Shown here one piece after another: positions 1 to 10,005 of a stretch of 64,000 bases of DNA. The number at the start of each line of letters is the position of its first letter. Positions within the stretch are counted from its first letter, which is position 1. The stretch spans positions 806,001 to 870,000 of the forward strand of contig NZ_CP081120.1 in NCBI RefSeq assembly GCF_025141935.1, written 5' to 3'. Source of the DNA: Sulfitobacter sp. S190 (GTDB lineage: Bacteria; Pseudomonadota; Alphaproteobacteria; Rhodobacterales; Rhodobacteraceae). The notes under the pieces are model-generated. The model saw only the letters and a list, made by a program, of their open reading frames with translations, was not told the origin of the DNA and did no database searches. The translations under genes and the position numbers were made by a program.

Positions 1-205
1 CGCCAGCCCTGCGGGCACGGCCACCATCAATCTGCGCATTGATTACATGCGTGCCGCGACACCGGGGCAGACCGTGACGGCCCATGCCACCTGTTATCAT
101 GTGACCCGCTCTGTCGCCTTTGTGCGGGCGGTGGCGATGGACGAGGATACGCAAAACCCCGTGGCCTGCGCGACCGGCGCCTTTACCGTGGAGGCCCGCC
201 CGTGA
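1..205 (+). CDS. PaaI-family thioesterase, C-terminal part (truncated by window edge)
   Basis: An open frame runs from the window edge to a TGA at 203-205 and encodes about 67 residues. The reading (…[14 protein letters not shown]…ATGAFTV) is typical of the second half of a hotdog-fold PaaI/YdiI-type acyl-CoA thioesterase, including the strand that precedes the closing 'TGAF' stretch. The N-terminal half, with the catalytic region, lies outside the window. The TGA overlaps the GTG start of the next gene, which is also a PaaI-type thioesterase, so the two are translationally coupled paralogues. Substrate unknown. Confidence 0.75.
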   Translation, partial: ASPAGTATINLRIDYMRAATPGQTVTAHATCYHVTRSVAFVRAVAMDEDTQNPVACATGAFTVEARP

Positions 206-714
206 GCCCGCGTCCCAAGCCCGAACCCGTGCAGGTCATCAAGCAACGCCGCGATGCGGCGCTGAGGGCGTTGCTGGACGGGGTGCCCTATGTCCGGTTT
301 CTGGGCATCGAATTCGAACGCCGCGGCGATGAGCTGACCGGTATTCTGCCCTTCAAGGACAGCCTGATCGGCAATCCGATCCTGCCGGCGCTGCACGGCG
401 GGGCCACGGCGGCGTTTCTGGAGGTCACAGCCGTCATGACGCTGAACTGGGCGTTTATCTGGAGCGATCTGGAAGCCGGCAAGCTGGATCTGGAAGGCGC
501 AGCGCCCAAAGATTTGCCGCGCTTGCCCAAGACGGTGGATTTCACGGTGGACTATCTGCGCACCGGTCTGCCGCGCGACGCCTATGCCCGCGCCCGCGTG
601 ACCCGGTCGGGCCGCCGCTATGCAAGCGTGCAGGTCGAGGGCTGGCAGGACAACCGCGAACGCCCCTTTGCGCAGGCCATGGGACATTTCGTTATGCCCC
701 AGCCGCGTGGCTGA
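202..714 (+). CDS. PaaI-family acyl-CoA thioesterase
   Basis: This encodes 170 residues, close to the usual size of a hotdog-fold thioesterase. The central '[14 protein letters not shown]' is the PaaI signature, in which the His-Gly-Gly loop precedes the hotdog helix; '[18 protein letters not shown]' matches the strand pair after it. The start is GTG at 202, preceded by GGAGG at 190-194 with seven-base spacing and overlapping the stop of the paralogous gene before it. It probably hydrolyses an aromatic or medium-chain acyl-CoA in the cytoplasm, but no substrate can be read from the sequence. The MATE exporter gene behind it starts before this gene ends. Confidence 0.8.
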   Translation: MSPRPKPEPVQVIKQRRDAALRALLDGVPYVRFLGIEFERRGDELTGILPFKDSLIGNPILPALHGGATAAFLEVTAVMTLNWAFIWSDLEAGKLDLEGAAPKDLPRLPKTVDFTVDYLRTGLPRDAYARARVTRSGRRYASVQVEGWQDNRERPFAQAMGHFVMPQPRG

Positions 715-2029
715 GGCCGCAACCGCTCCGCTCGGGCACCGCCGCGTTCTCAACATCGCGTTGCCGGTGGTGCTTTCCAATGCGACCGTGCCGATCCTTG
801 GTGCGGTCGATACCGGTGTGGTGGGCCATATGGGGCTCGCGGCCCCCATCGGGGCGGTGGGCATCGGGGCCGTGATCCTGTCGGCGTTCTACTGGGTATT
901 CGGGTTTTTGCGGATGGGCACCGTGGGTTTGACCGCGCAGGCCGAAGGCGTGGGGGACCGGGCCGAGGTCGCAGCGCTGCTGAGCCGTGCCTTGATGATC
1001 GGGCTGGGGGCGGGGGTGGTCATCATCGCCGCGCAGGCCGGGCTGTTCTGGGCGGCCTTTCGCGTGTCGCCCGCCAGTGTCGAGGTGGAGACGTTGGCGC
1101 GGCAGTACATGGCGGTGCGCGTCTGGTCGGCGCCTGCCGCCATCGCGCTTTACGGCATCACCGGCTGGTTGATCGCGCAGGAGCGCACGCGGGCGGTTCT
1201 GGTGCTGCAAGTGTGGATGAACGGGCTGAACATCGTGCTGGATCTGTGGTTCGTGATCGGGCTGGGCTGGGGTGTGCAGGGCGTGGCCTTTGCCACGTTT
1301 CTGGCCGAGTGGAGCGGTCTGGCGCTGGGCCTGTGGTTCTGCCGCGCCGTATTCGCCACGCCTGCATGGCGCGACCGGGCGCAGGTGTTTGCGCGGGCCC
1401 GATGGCTGCGGATGATGTCGGTCAACGGGGATATTCTGGTCCGATCGCTGCTGTTGGAGGCGATATTCGTGAGCTTCATGTTCATGGGGGCGGCCAAGGG
1501 GGATGTGACGCTGGCCGCCAATCAGGTCTTGATGCAGTTCCTGATGATCACCAGCTACGCGCTCGACGGGTTCGCGTTTTCGGCCGAGGCACTGGTTGGC
1601 AAGGCCATGGGCGCGCGCCAACGGCTCCGTCTGCGGCGCGCGGCGGTGCTGGCGTCGGGCTGGGGCATGGGGGCGGCGATGCTGATGGCGTCGGGGTTTG
1701 CCGTGGCCGGCGGAACGGTGATCGACGCGATGACCACCGCAGAGGCCGTGCGGGACGCGGCGCGGATTTACCTGCCCTACCTGATCATCCTGCCCCCTGT
1801 GGCCTGCGCTGCGTTCATGCTGGACGGGATTTTCGTGGGCGCCACGCGCAGCCGCGACATGCGCAACATGATGGCGGTGTCTTTCGTGGTCTATGTGGTG
1901 TGTGCGGCGGTGCTGTACCCGACGCTGGGCAATCACGGGTTGTGGCTGTCGATGTTGATCAGCTTCGTGGCCCGTGGGCTCACACTGGGTGCGCGGTATC
2001 CCGCGCTGGAACGGGCGGCGGCGGTCTGA
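707..2029 (+). CDS. MATE-family multidrug/metabolite efflux protein
   Basis: A polytopic inner-membrane protein of about 440 residues with some 12 hydrophobic segments. The N-terminus 'LPVVLSNATVPILGAVDTG' is the MATE family opening, in which the Asp lies in helix 1. The second half repeats the pattern near 'GDILVRSLLLEAIFVSFMF'. It most resembles the DinF-like branch, which exchanges cations for organic compounds. The frame is open from an ATG at 620, but that extension lies entirely inside the thioesterase gene; I prefer GTG at 707, giving 440 residues and an eight-base overlap with the upstream stop. No clear ribosome binding site supports either start, so the N-terminus is uncertain. Confidence 0.85.
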   Translation: MAEAATAPLGHRRVLNIALPVVLSNATVPILGAVDTGVVGHMGLAAPIGAVGIGAVILSAFYWVFGFLRMGTVGLTAQAEGVGDRAEVAALLSRALMIGLGAGVVIIAAQAGLFWAAFRVSPASVEVETLARQYMAVRVWSAPAAIALYGITGWLIAQERTRAVLVLQVWMNGLNIVLDLWFVIGLGWGVQGVAFATFLAEWSGLALGLWFCRAVFATPAWRDRAQVFARARWLRMMSVNGDILVRSLLLEAIFVSFMFMGAAKGDVTLAANQVLMQFLMITSYALDGFAFSAEALVGKAMGARQRLRLRRAAVLASGWGMGAAMLMASGFAVAGGTVIDAMTTAEAVRDAARIYLPYLIILPPVACAAFMLDGIFVGATRSRDMRNMMAVSFVVYVVCAAVLYPTLGNHGLWLSMLISFVARGLTLGARYPALERAAAV

Positions 2030-2032
2030 GGG

Positions 2033-2374
2033 TCACAGAAGCGCGGAGACGTTTTCGGGCGGCCGCCCGATGACGGCACGGTCCCCGCGGATCACGATGG
2101 GCCGTTCAATGACGATCGGGTGGGCGGTGGCGAGCGCAATCAGGGCCGCTTCGGGCGCGGCCGCGTCAAGCCCTGCCGCCCTGAACGCGGCCTCGGAGGG
2201 GCGCAGTATGTCGATCAGCGGGATATCGAGACGCGCGCGCACGGCGCGGAGTTCATCGGCCGTCGGTGGATCATCGAGGTAGCGCCGCTGGGTATAGGGC
2301 AGGCCCGATGCCTCGATCAGCGCGAGCGTCTGGCGCGATTTGGAGCAGCGCGGGTTGTGCCAGATGGTGATCAC
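2033..2374 (-). CDS. arsC: ArsC/Spx-family arsenate reductase-like protein
   Basis: A 113-residue thioredoxin-fold protein. The opening '[14 protein letters not shown]' carries the single catalytic Cys of the glutaredoxin-dependent ArsC family, and '[17 protein letters not shown]' matches the C-terminal region with the conserved Arg-Pro. The start is GTG, overlapping the TGA of pyrD by four bases, so it is the last gene of a coupled minus-strand operon (DUF952, DUF1330, pyrD, arsC). There is no arsR, arsB or acr3 nearby, so arsenate reduction is a family-level inference; a general thiol-redox role is equally possible. Confidence 0.8.
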   Translation of the reverse strand: MITIWHNPRCSKSRQTLALIEASGLPYTQRRYLDDPPTADELRAVRARLDIPLIDILRPSEAAFRAAGLDAAAPEAALIALATAHPIVIERPIVIRGDRAVIGRPPENVSALL

Positions 2375-3414
2375 AGGAAGTCGTCCCGCCCTGTGCCCAC
2401 GGCCTGTGCCACGCGGTCGAACCCGTCCCGCGCTAGAAGTTCATCGAGCCCCTGCGCGATCTGCGCCACCAGCGACAGGCCGCCGTAGACAAGCGCCGTG
2501 TAGAGTTGCACGGCGCTGGCGCCTGCGCGGATCTTGTCATAGGCCTGCTGCGCGTTGCCAATGCCGCCGACCCCGATCAAGGGCACATCCGTGAGGGTCG
2601 ACAGCCGTGCGAGCACTTTGGTCGAGGGTGTGAACAGCGGTGCGCCGGACAGGCCGCCCGCCTGATCCTTGTGCGCGGCCCGCAGGCCGGCGCGCGACAG
2701 CGTCGTGTTCGTGGCGATGATTGCGGCGACCCCGGCTTCGGTGGCGACCTCGGCCACATCGGCGATTTCGGCGTCGGTGAGGTCCGGCGCGATCTTGAGC
2801 ATGACTGGCGTGTCCCCGCGCACCTCCATTACACCCGCGAGCAGGGCCGCGAGGGCGGCCTTGCCCTGCAGATCGCGTAGCCGTTCGGTATTGGGCGAAC
2901 TGACGTTCACGGTTGCGAAATCGACGTGGCCTCGGGCGGCCTGCATGACACGTGCGAAATCGGCGGTGCGGTCGGTCGACGTTTTGTTGGCACCAAGGTT
3001 CAGCCCGACGGGAATGCCTGGTTTGCGGGCGGCGAGCCGGGCGCAGATGGCATCCGCGCCATCGTTGTTGAACCCGAAACGGTTGATTGCGGCGCGGTCC
3101 TCGGTCAGCCGGAAGAGGCGCGGTTTGTCGTTGCCCGGTTGGGCCACGGGCGTGGCCGCGCCCACCTCTAGAAAGCCGAAACCGGCCCGCGACAGCGGCG
3201 CGATCGCGGTTGCGTTCTTGTCGAACCCCGCGGCTAGCCCCACCGGATTTGGCAGGTCGAGCCCGGCGATTTGCGTGCGCAGCCGTGCCGATGTCACCGG
3301 GCCCGGCGCGGGGGCAAGCCCGGCTTGCAGGGCGCGGATGGCCAGGCCGTGTGCCGCTTCGGGGTCGATCCGGCGCAGGGCCGTCAGCCCCAGACGTTCG
3401 ATCAGGGCGTTCAT
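2371..3414 (-). CDS. pyrD: dihydroorotate dehydrogenase, class 2 (quinone)
   Basis: Encodes 347 residues, the usual length of the membrane-associated class 2 enzyme, which oxidises dihydroorotate to orotate and passes electrons to quinone (fourth step of pyrimidine synthesis). '[13 protein letters not shown]' is the FMN-barrel opening, and '[12 protein letters not shown]' carries the Ser base that separates class 2 from class 1 (Cys). '[12 protein letters not shown]' binds the FMN phosphate. The N-terminal 35 residues form the amphipathic membrane-docking helices. The frame stays open 53 residues further upstream, but ATG 3414 overlaps the preceding TGA in an ATGA junction and fits the family N-terminus. 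Confidence 0.95.
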   Translation of the reverse strand: MNALIERLGLTALRRIDPEAAHGLAIRALQAGLAPAPGPVTSARLRTQIAGLDLPNPVGLAAGFDKNATAIAPLSRAGFGFLEVGAATPVAQPGNDKPRLFRLTEDRAAINRFGFNNDGADAICARLAARKPGIPVGLNLGANKTSTDRTADFARVMQAARGHVDFATVNVSSPNTERLRDLQGKAALAALLAGVMEVRGDTPVMLKIAPDLTDAEIADVAEVATEAGVAAIIATNTTLSRAGLRAAHKDQAGGLSGAPLFTPSTKVLARLSTLTDVPLIGVGGIGNAQQAYDKIRAGASAVQLYTALVYGGLSLVAQIAQGLDELLARDGFDRVAQAVGTGRDDFL

Positions 3415-3842
3415 TGGAAGGTGCCGCCGCTGGCGAGGTTCTGGCTGCGGATCAGCCGCGACGTTGCCACGGCTGCCTGCCGGTGGACCACGGCGCGTTG
3501 GTAATCGGGATCGCTGATCATGGCGAGGAATGCGTGTGCGTCGGGGTAGCGGGCGATGAACATTGCGTCCCACGCTTCGTCCGATGGGCCGATCAGGGTT
3601 GTTTCATATGCGCCGCGCCAGACGATACTGCCGCCGACCTTTTGCAGCACGGGACCGCTTTCGCGGCCGTAATTCGCGTAGGCCTGCGCGCCGCTGAGGC
3701 CTGCGTCGGCGAGGGGATGGTCCGCGGGATATGCGGCGTCGCCGCGAAAGCGCACGAGGTTGAGCATGTCGATCGGGGTGTCGCGGGGCAGATCCTTGAA
3801 CGCGTCGAATTGCGCGCGGTCCGGGTCGATGTGGCCGCTCAT
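3411..3842 (-). CDS. DUF1330 domain protein
   Basis: A 143-residue soluble protein. '[17 protein letters not shown]' and '[27 protein letters not shown]' are the two characteristic stretches of DUF1330, a ferredoxin-like dimeric alpha/beta-barrel fold related to monooxygenase-type ABM proteins. No catalytic activity is established. It overlaps both neighbours by ATGA junctions (DUF952 before, pyrD after), so it is part of the pyrD operon. Function unknown. Confidence 0.85.
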   Translation of the reverse strand: MSGHIDPDRAQFDAFKDLPRDTPIDMLNLVRFRGDAAYPADHPLADAGLSGAQAYANYGRESGPVLQKVGGSIVWRGAYETTLIGPSDEAWDAMFIARYPDAHAFLAMISDPDYQRAVVHRQAAVATSRLIRSQNLASGGTFQ

Positions 3843-4189
3843 GTGCTGGCCGCGTCCAGACCGGCGGGAAAGGCGTGCACCCCGTCCACCAGCGGCAGGG
3901 GCTGCGCCCAGACGACATCGTCCAGTGTCATCTTGCGGTAGAGGTGCGGGAAATCGGCACCGCCCCGCGACACTTCCCAGCGCAGGTCGTCCCCGAGCGG
4001 CGCGGTATCGACGGCGATCAAAAAGAGATCCTGCGCACCGGCGAAATGCTTGGCCGCGGTTTCGGCGGCCTGCGTGGCGGTGGAAAAGTGGATATAGCCG
4101 TCGGCCAGATCAATCGGTGCGCCCGCCGTTTCGCCGGTGGAGCGCAGGGAGTGCCATTCATCGGCACGGAAAATCTTGTAGATGAGCAT
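3839..4189 (-). CDS. DUF952 domain protein
   Basis: A 116-residue protein beginning 'MLIYKIFRADEW', with the DUF952 core 'DGYIHFSTATQ' and 'DFPHLYRKMTLDDVVWA'. DUF952 proteins have a fold related to ADP-ribosyltransferase-like or glutathione-S-transferase-adjacent domains, but no function is established. The frame continues upstream for more than 200 codons without a plausible start; ATG 4189 matches the family N-terminus. It is the first gene of the minus-strand operon that ends in arsC. The 99 bases between it and the divergent gene at 4289 hold the promoters for both directions. Confidence 0.85.
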   Translation of the reverse strand: MLIYKIFRADEWHSLRSTGETAGAPIDLADGYIHFSTATQAAETAAKHFAGAQDLFLIAVDTAPLGDDLRWEVSRGGADFPHLYRKMTLDDVVWAQPLPLVDGVHAFPAGLDAAST

Positions 4190-4288
4190 GGCCGTGGTGA
4201 TGCCTTGGGGCGCGGGGTTGGTCAAGGGGCTTGCACCCGTGGGCGGGGCCGCGCAAAGTGCCGCGCAGCCCAGACAGGAGAGACCGGC

Positions 4289-4741
4289 ATGGCCCGTGTC
4301 GTCACGATTACAGCCGTGTACCCGCGCGACCCCGAGCTGGTCTTTGCCGAGGCGATGAACCTGTCGGAAATGAAGCAGGCCATGCACAGGATCGCCCGCT
4401 ATGAGGGGCTGCCTGACGGGGTGATCGCGCAGGGTGATTGTTATGCGGTCGATGTGGTGATGTGGGGCTGGCTGCGCACCAACAACCACGTCATGCAGAT
4501 CGAAACGCTCGATTGGGACGCATTGTACGTGCAAAGCCGTGAACATAACCCCGCCGTTGCGCGCTGGGATCACCGGCTGAGCATCACGCCGCACGAGGCG
4601 GGGGCGTTGTGGACGGACGAGATTGTTCTGGACGCGGGGTGGCGTACGGCGCTGACCGCGTATTTCTGCCGCTATGTCTATCGTCACCGGCACCGGAGCA
4701 GGGATGCGCTGTCTATAAAGTGCACGATTGCGGCTGCTTGA
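4289..4741 (+). CDS. SRPBCC (START-like) domain protein
   Basis: A 150-residue protein. It opens 'VTITAVYPRDPELVFAEAMNLSEMKQAM', the helix-grip pattern of SRPBCC/polyketide-cyclase folds, and ends 'AYFCRYVYRHRHR', matching the long C-terminal helix. Start chosen at ATG 4289 because AGGAGAG lies just upstream; the frame is open much further back but that part runs antisense to the DUF952 gene. Such proteins bind hydrophobic ligands in a central cavity; nothing here points to a particular ligand. It is a lone gene, divergent from the pyrD operon. Confidence 0.65.
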   Translation: MARVVTITAVYPRDPELVFAEAMNLSEMKQAMHRIARYEGLPDGVIAQGDCYAVDVVMWGWLRTNNHVMQIETLDWDALYVQSREHNPAVARWDHRLSITPHEAGALWTDEIVLDAGWRTALTAYFCRYVYRHRHRSRDALSIKCTIAAA

Positions 4742-4844
4742 CGTAAGGGCGCGGGGTCCGGGCCGATATCCTCTTTGACAGGCCCGCGGCGCTGGGCCAG
4801 CATGGCGCACACCAAAAAAACGAGATTCCAACAGGGAGTTCCAC

Positions 4845-6401
4845 ATGAACCGATTCTTGATGAGCGTTGCCGCGCTCGGCCTGACGGCCGGTACAGCCGC
4901 TGCCGATTACACGCTGACGATTTTGCACACCAATGATTTCCATGCCCGTTTCGAGCCGATCAGCAAGTATGATGGCCCGTGCGGCGCCGAAGACAACACC
5001 GCGGGTGAATGCTTTGGCGGCACCGCGCGTCTTGTGACGGCGATCGAGGAGGCCAAGAGCCGGTCGAACAATGCGATCCTCGTGGATGGCGGCGACCAAT
5101 TCCAGGGCACGCTGTTCTACACCCAGTACAAGGGCGCGATGGCCGCCGAGATGATGAACAAGCTGGGCTATGACGGCATGACCGTGGGCAACCACGAATT
5201 TGACGACGGGCCCGAAGTGCTGGCTGCGTTCATCGATGCGGTCGAGTTCCCGATCCTGATGTCGAACGCGGATGTCAGCGCGGAGCCGTTGCTGGCCGAA
5301 AAGCTCGCCAAGTCCACCGTGATCGAACGCGGCGGCGAGAAGCTGGGTCTGATTGGTCTGACGCCCGAAGACACGGACGAGCTTGCCTCGCCCGGCGATA
5401 ACGTGAGCTTTTCCGATCCGGTGGCAGCGGTGCAGGCCGAAGTGGACCGTTTGACGGCCGAAGGGATCAACAAGATCATCGTGCTGAGCCATTCGTCCTA
5501 TGCCGTGGACCAGCGTGTCGCGGCCGAGACGACCGGCGTTGACGTGATTGTGGGGGGCCATTCGAACACGCTGCTGAGCAACACCAACGACCGCGCGGCA
5601 GGCCCGTACCCGACGATGGTGGGGGATACGGCCATCGTGCAGGCCTATGCCTACGGCAAGTACCTGGGCGAGTTGAATGTCACATTCAACGATGCGGGCG
5701 AGATCACCGAAGCGAGCGGCGAGCCGATCCTGATCGACGCCTCCGTCAGCGAGGATGATGTGACTGTCCAGCGGATTGCCGAGCTGGCAAAACCGCTCGA
5801 CGAGATCCGCAACAAGGTGGTTGCACAGACCGATGAGCCCATCGGCGGCGACCGTGCGGTGTGCCGTGCGCAGGAATGCAGCATGGGGACGCTGATCGCG
5901 GATGCGATGCTGGCGCGTGTCGCGGATCAGGGGATCGAGATCGCGATCCAGAACGGTGGCGGCATCCGTGCGTCGATTGACGCGGGCGATGTGACGATGG
6001 GTGACGTGCTGACGGTGCTGCCCTTCCAGAACACGCTGTCGACATTTCAGGTCACCGGTGAAACGCTGGTTGCGGCACTGGAAAACGGTGTGAGCGAAGT
6101 GGAGGAAGGCGCGGGCCGTTTCCCGCAGGTCGCGGGCATGAGCTATGCGTTTGACGCCAGCGCCGAGGCCGGCAGCCGCATCAGCGACGTGATGGTGGGC
6201 GGTGCGCCTATCGAGATGGACAAGGTCTATGGCGTTGTGTCGAACAACTATGTCCGCAACGGCGGCGACGGCTACAAGATGTTCAAGGATGCGATGAATT
6301 CCTATGACTTCGGTCCCGATCTGGCGGATGTCACGGCCGAGTATCTGGCAGAAAACCAGCCCTACAAACCCTACACGGACGGCCGCATCACGGTGAAATA
6401 A
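4845..6401 (+). CDS. secreted bifunctional metallophosphatase / 5'-nucleotidase
   Basis: Encodes 518 residues with a signal peptide (MNRFLMSVAALGLTAGTAAA). The N-terminal calcineurin-like domain shows 'ILHTNDFHARFEP', 'DGGDQFQGT', 'GNHEFDDGPE' and 'VGGHSNTLL', which supply the two-metal site. The C-terminal nucleotide-binding domain shows 'QNGGGIRASID' and 'NYVRNGGDGYKMF'. This is the UshA/5'-nucleotidase architecture at normal length. In the periplasm such enzymes release nucleosides and phosphate from nucleotides or UDP-sugars. It stands alone, with a terminator hairpin at 6435-6465. Confidence 0.92.
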   Translation: MNRFLMSVAALGLTAGTAAADYTLTILHTNDFHARFEPISKYDGPCGAEDNTAGECFGGTARLVTAIEEAKSRSNNAILVDGGDQFQGTLFYTQYKGAMAAEMMNKLGYDGMTVGNHEFDDGPEVLAAFIDAVEFPILMSNADVSAEPLLAEKLAKSTVIERGGEKLGLIGLTPEDTDELASPGDNVSFSDPVAAVQAEVDRLTAEGINKIIVLSHSSYAVDQRVAAETTGVDVIVGGHSNTLLSNTNDRAAGPYPTMVGDTAIVQAYAYGKYLGELNVTFNDAGEITEASGEPILIDASVSEDDVTVQRIAELAKPLDEIRNKVVAQTDEPIGGDRAVCRAQECSMGTLIADAMLARVADQGIEIAIQNGGGIRASIDAGDVTMGDVLTVLPFQNTLSTFQVTGETLVAALENGVSEVEEGAGRFPQVAGMSYAFDASAEAGSRISDVMVGGAPIEMDKVYGVVSNNYVRNGGDGYKMFKDAMNSYDFGPDLADVTAEYLAENQPYKPYTDGRITVK

Positions 6402-6434
6402 ACACCGTACAAACGTGCGGTTTGTCTAGAATGG

Positions 6435-6465
6435 TGCGCCCGGCCTTTGGTCGGGCGCATTTTTT
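6435..6465 (+). terminator. rho-independent terminator of the 5'-nucleotidase gene
   Basis: TGCGCCCG at 6435-6442 pairs perfectly with CGGGCGCA at 6452-6459 across a nine-base loop, followed by six T. It lies 34 bases after the 5'-nucleotidase stop. Confidence 0.85.
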
Positions 6466-6524
6466 ATTGGGATGGCGCGGGCGGCTGACTATCTTGGGGG
6501 CAAGGCATTTCAAGGAGCCGGCAA

Positions 6525-7241
6525 ATGTGCGGACGCATGGCATTGACCCTTCCCCCCGAAGCGATGGCCGCGGTGTTCGACGCGGCCCCGGCGAATGATC
6601 TGCCGGTGGGGCCGAACTACAACGTGTGCCCGACCACACAGATTGCCGTGGTGTCAGGCGGTGCCGATCGGGGGCGGTTGTTGGAGCCGATGCGGTGGGG
6701 ATTGATTCCGCGGTGGTACAAGACGCCGACGGATGGTCCGCTGCTGATCAACGCGCGTGCAGAAACGGTGCTGGAAAAACCCGCGTTCCGCGATGCGGTC
6801 CATGATCGGCGCGTGCTGATTGTGGCGAGCGGTTTTTTCGAATGGACGAAGGACGCGCAAGGCAACCGGCTGCCGTGGTACATCACGCGCCGGGATGGCG
6901 CACCATTGGCGTTTGCGGGCATCTGGCAGGCGTGGAGCCCGCGCGACAGCGATGATGTCTGGCGGACAGTGGCCGCGTTGACCACGGCGGCAAACGCACC
7001 GATGCAGCAGATACACCACCGGATGCCGGTGATCGTGGAGCAGGCGGACCATGCGCTGTGGCTGGGCGAAAACGGCAAAGGCGCCGCCCGCCTGATGCGG
7101 GCCGCGCCGGATGACACGTTGCAATGGCACCGTGTGGACCGTGCCGTCAATTCCAACAGGGCCAGTGGCCCCGAGTTGATCGAGCCGTTCGACGCGGACG
7201 AAGAGACGCCCGCGCCATCAACGGACGGGCGTCTGATCTAG
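6525..7241 (+). CDS. SOS response-associated peptidase (SRAP; HMCES/YedK type)
   Basis: A 238-residue protein starting MCGRM, so Cys2 becomes the catalytic N-terminal residue after Met removal. 'NYNVCPTTQIAVV', 'NARAETVLEKPAFRD', 'GFFEW' with its catalytic Glu, and 'IHHRMPVIV' with the catalytic His are all SRAP signatures. The family forms a thiazolidine crosslink with abasic sites in single-stranded DNA and protects them from error-prone repair. Length is normal for a bacterial member. A single gene after a terminator; no LexA box was recognised. Confidence 0.93.
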   Translation: MCGRMALTLPPEAMAAVFDAAPANDLPVGPNYNVCPTTQIAVVSGGADRGRLLEPMRWGLIPRWYKTPTDGPLLINARAETVLEKPAFRDAVHDRRVLIVASGFFEWTKDAQGNRLPWYITRRDGAPLAFAGIWQAWSPRDSDDVWRTVAALTTAANAPMQQIHHRMPVIVEQADHALWLGENGKGAARLMRAAPDDTLQWHRVDRAVNSNRASGPELIEPFDADEETPAPSTDGRLI

Positions 7242-7253
7242 ACGCTGGCGCGA

Positions 7254-7622
7254 TCAGTTGTCGGCGAGATCAAGCACCGGGGGCGGGTTGAAGTCCAGCG
7301 CCCCTTCGAGCAGCGCCTCTTCTTCGCCGACGCCGGAGAACGTGGTCTGCATGTCTTCTTCGACGAGGACGGACACGGCACCCGCAACAGGGATTTCACC
7401 CGTGGTCCAGCCCTCTTCGCCGGTGGCGACGGTGTGCGGCACGTCTGCTTCGTTTATGAAAGTCAGTGTGTCGCCCGGCTGCACGAAGGTGATGTCCGGG
7501 AAATAGGCCGTGCCAAAGACCAGAATATTGTGTGTCTGCGCTTCGCGCGCCATGGAAGATGACGCGATAAGCGTGGTGGCGGCCGCCAGAACAGCGGCGC
7601 CCGCGCGAAATGAGTTAAGCAT
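7254..7622 (-). CDS. secreted cupredoxin-like protein lacking a full copper site
   Basis: A 122-residue protein with a signal peptide ending near SSSMA. The body 'FPDITFVQPGDTLTFINEADVPHTV' is the first half of a plastocyanin/amicyanin-type cupredoxin, including the first copper-ligand position (His in 'DVPHTV'). The usual Cys-x-x-x-x-His-x-x-x-x-Met loop is absent; the mature chain has no Cys at all, and the region is replaced by an acidic stretch 'GVGEEEALLEGALDF'. A type 1 copper site is therefore unlikely. An AAGGAG site precedes the start. It converges on the SRAP gene with a 12-base gap. Confidence 0.7.
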   Translation of the reverse strand: MLNSFRAGAAVLAAATTLIASSSMAREAQTHNILVFGTAYFPDITFVQPGDTLTFINEADVPHTVATGEEGWTTGEIPVAGAVSVLVEEDMQTTFSGVGEEEALLEGALDFNPPPVLDLADN

Positions 7623-7719
7623 CGACGTGCTCCTTGTAACGGCCCCACCCGGTCACAGGCTGCATCTAATAGGGGAGGATTGTGTCAGAAGTTTGACCAT
7701 CCGCCGGTCCGGTTAACCA

Positions 7720-8610
7720 TTATGCGGGTGCCGTCAGTCCCTCCAGCCACGCACGGAAGGCGGCAAGGGGGGCGGCGGCAGGCCGGTCATCCGGCCAGAC
7801 GAGGTAATAGCTGCCGATGCTTTCGCCGGTGCGTTCGGCGGCAAGCTGTAACTGGCCGTCCCGCAGGTACGGCTCGGCGACGAAGGTTGGCAGCAGGGCC
7901 ACGCCCAATCCGTGCATCGCCGCCTGCGCCATGGTGGCAAACTGGTCGAACATCATGCCGTCGGGCAGGGGCGTGTCGTCGCCGATGGCCTCGAACCAGC
8001 GTTGCCACGCGCGGGGGCGTGTTTCGAGATGCAGCAGCGGCAGGCCGTGCAACGCAGACGGATCGTCAAAGGGCGCACCGGGCAGATCACGCGCGCAGAC
8101 CGGCACCACGATTTCGGGCATCAGGGACAGGTAATCCACCCCCGGCCAATCGGTGTGCCCGAAGTGGATGGCGGCGTCAAAGGGGCTGGACCCGATCGAA
8201 AAAGGCCGCAGGCGGGTCGACAGGTTCACGGTGATTTCCGGGTGGGCCTGAGAAAAATCCGACAGGCGCGGGGCCAGCCAGTGCATCCCGAAGGCCGGCA
8301 GGATCGCCAGATTGAGCGTGCCCGAGCGCCGTTCCGTGCGGGCATTCACAGAGGCCTGTGCCAGACGCCCCAGAACTTCGCGAATTTCGCGGACGTATTC
8401 CGTGCCGGTCTGCGTCAGCACCAGCCGCCGCCCCTTGCGGGCCATCAGCTGCACGCCCAGTTGCTCTTCGAGTGTTTTGATCTGGCGGCTGATGGCGGAT
8501 TGCGTCAGCGACAGCTCTGTGGCCGCCGAAGTGGCACTGCCCAGCCGCGCGCAGGCCTCGAAGGCAAGCAGGGCGGAAACAGACGGCAGATAGCGGCGCG
8601 GAGCGATCAT
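7720..8610 (-). CDS. LysR-family regulator, probable regulator of gcdH
   Basis: A 296-residue protein with an N-terminal winged helix (residues about 8-65: 'SALLAFEACARLGSATSAA', 'LSLTQSAISRQIKTLEEQLG') and a C-terminal LysR substrate-binding domain. The N-terminus resembles the GcvA/AmpR branch. It is divergently transcribed from glutaryl-CoA dehydrogenase across 111 bases; this pairing is common in proteobacteria, where the regulator activates glutarate/lysine catabolism. The effector is inferred from that context only. Confidence 0.88.
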   Translation of the reverse strand: MIAPRRYLPSVSALLAFEACARLGSATSAATELSLTQSAISRQIKTLEEQLGVQLMARKGRRLVLTQTGTEYVREIREVLGRLAQASVNARTERRSGTLNLAILPAFGMHWLAPRLSDFSQAHPEITVNLSTRLRPFSIGSSPFDAAIHFGHTDWPGVDYLSLMPEIVVPVCARDLPGAPFDDPSALHGLPLLHLETRPRAWQRWFEAIGDDTPLPDGMMFDQFATMAQAAMHGLGVALLPTFVAEPYLRDGQLQLAAERTGESIGSYYLVWPDDRPAAAPLAAFRAWLEGLTAPA

Positions 8611-8653
8611 CTATGCGTTTTTCTCATGGGTTGAGGATCACGCTTCGTTAGAC

Positions 8654-8674
8654 CTTTGCGCGTGGAAATGCAAT
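8654..8674. promoter_or_regulatory. candidate LysR-type binding site between lysR and gcdH
   Basis: In the divergent intergenic region, TTGC at 8656-8659 and GCAA at 8670-8673 form an inverted pair separated by ten bases, within the sequence CTTTGC…GCAAT. A T-rich/A-rich dyad of this spacing suits a LysR-type site, but the match is short and no second site was identified. Weak evidence. Confidence 0.3.
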
Positions 8675-8721
8675 AAAGCCCCCAACTCCCGATATTCCAT
8701 ATGCTGTGAAAGGATCGCGCC

Positions 8722-9945
<1,224 letters not shown>

Positions 9946-9975
9946 GCGCGATACGACGGATAGACAGACATGAAG

Positions 9976-10005
9976 CCGCGCGGTGGGATGCCCCCGCGCG
10001 GTTTT
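9976..10005 (+). terminator. rho-independent terminator of gcdH
   Basis: Two copies of the self-complementary octamer CCGCGCGG (9976-9983 and 9994-10001) form an eight-base-pair stem with a ten-base loop, followed by TTTT. The T run overlaps the stop codon of the converging MFS gene. Confidence 0.8.

Noticed and set aside
692..1936. A long minus-strand open frame opposite the MATE gene
   Set aside because: Low-complexity His/Arg/Pro-rich translation with no domain and no ribosome binding site; it is the antisense shadow of the membrane-protein gene in GC-rich DNA. The same holds for the long antisense frames opposite the importer genes (11542-12861, 12819-14477).
3875..4288. N-terminal extension of the SRPBCC-like gene
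   Set aside because: The upstream frame runs antisense to the DUF952 gene and has no family match; AGGAGAG just before ATG 4289 supports the short form.
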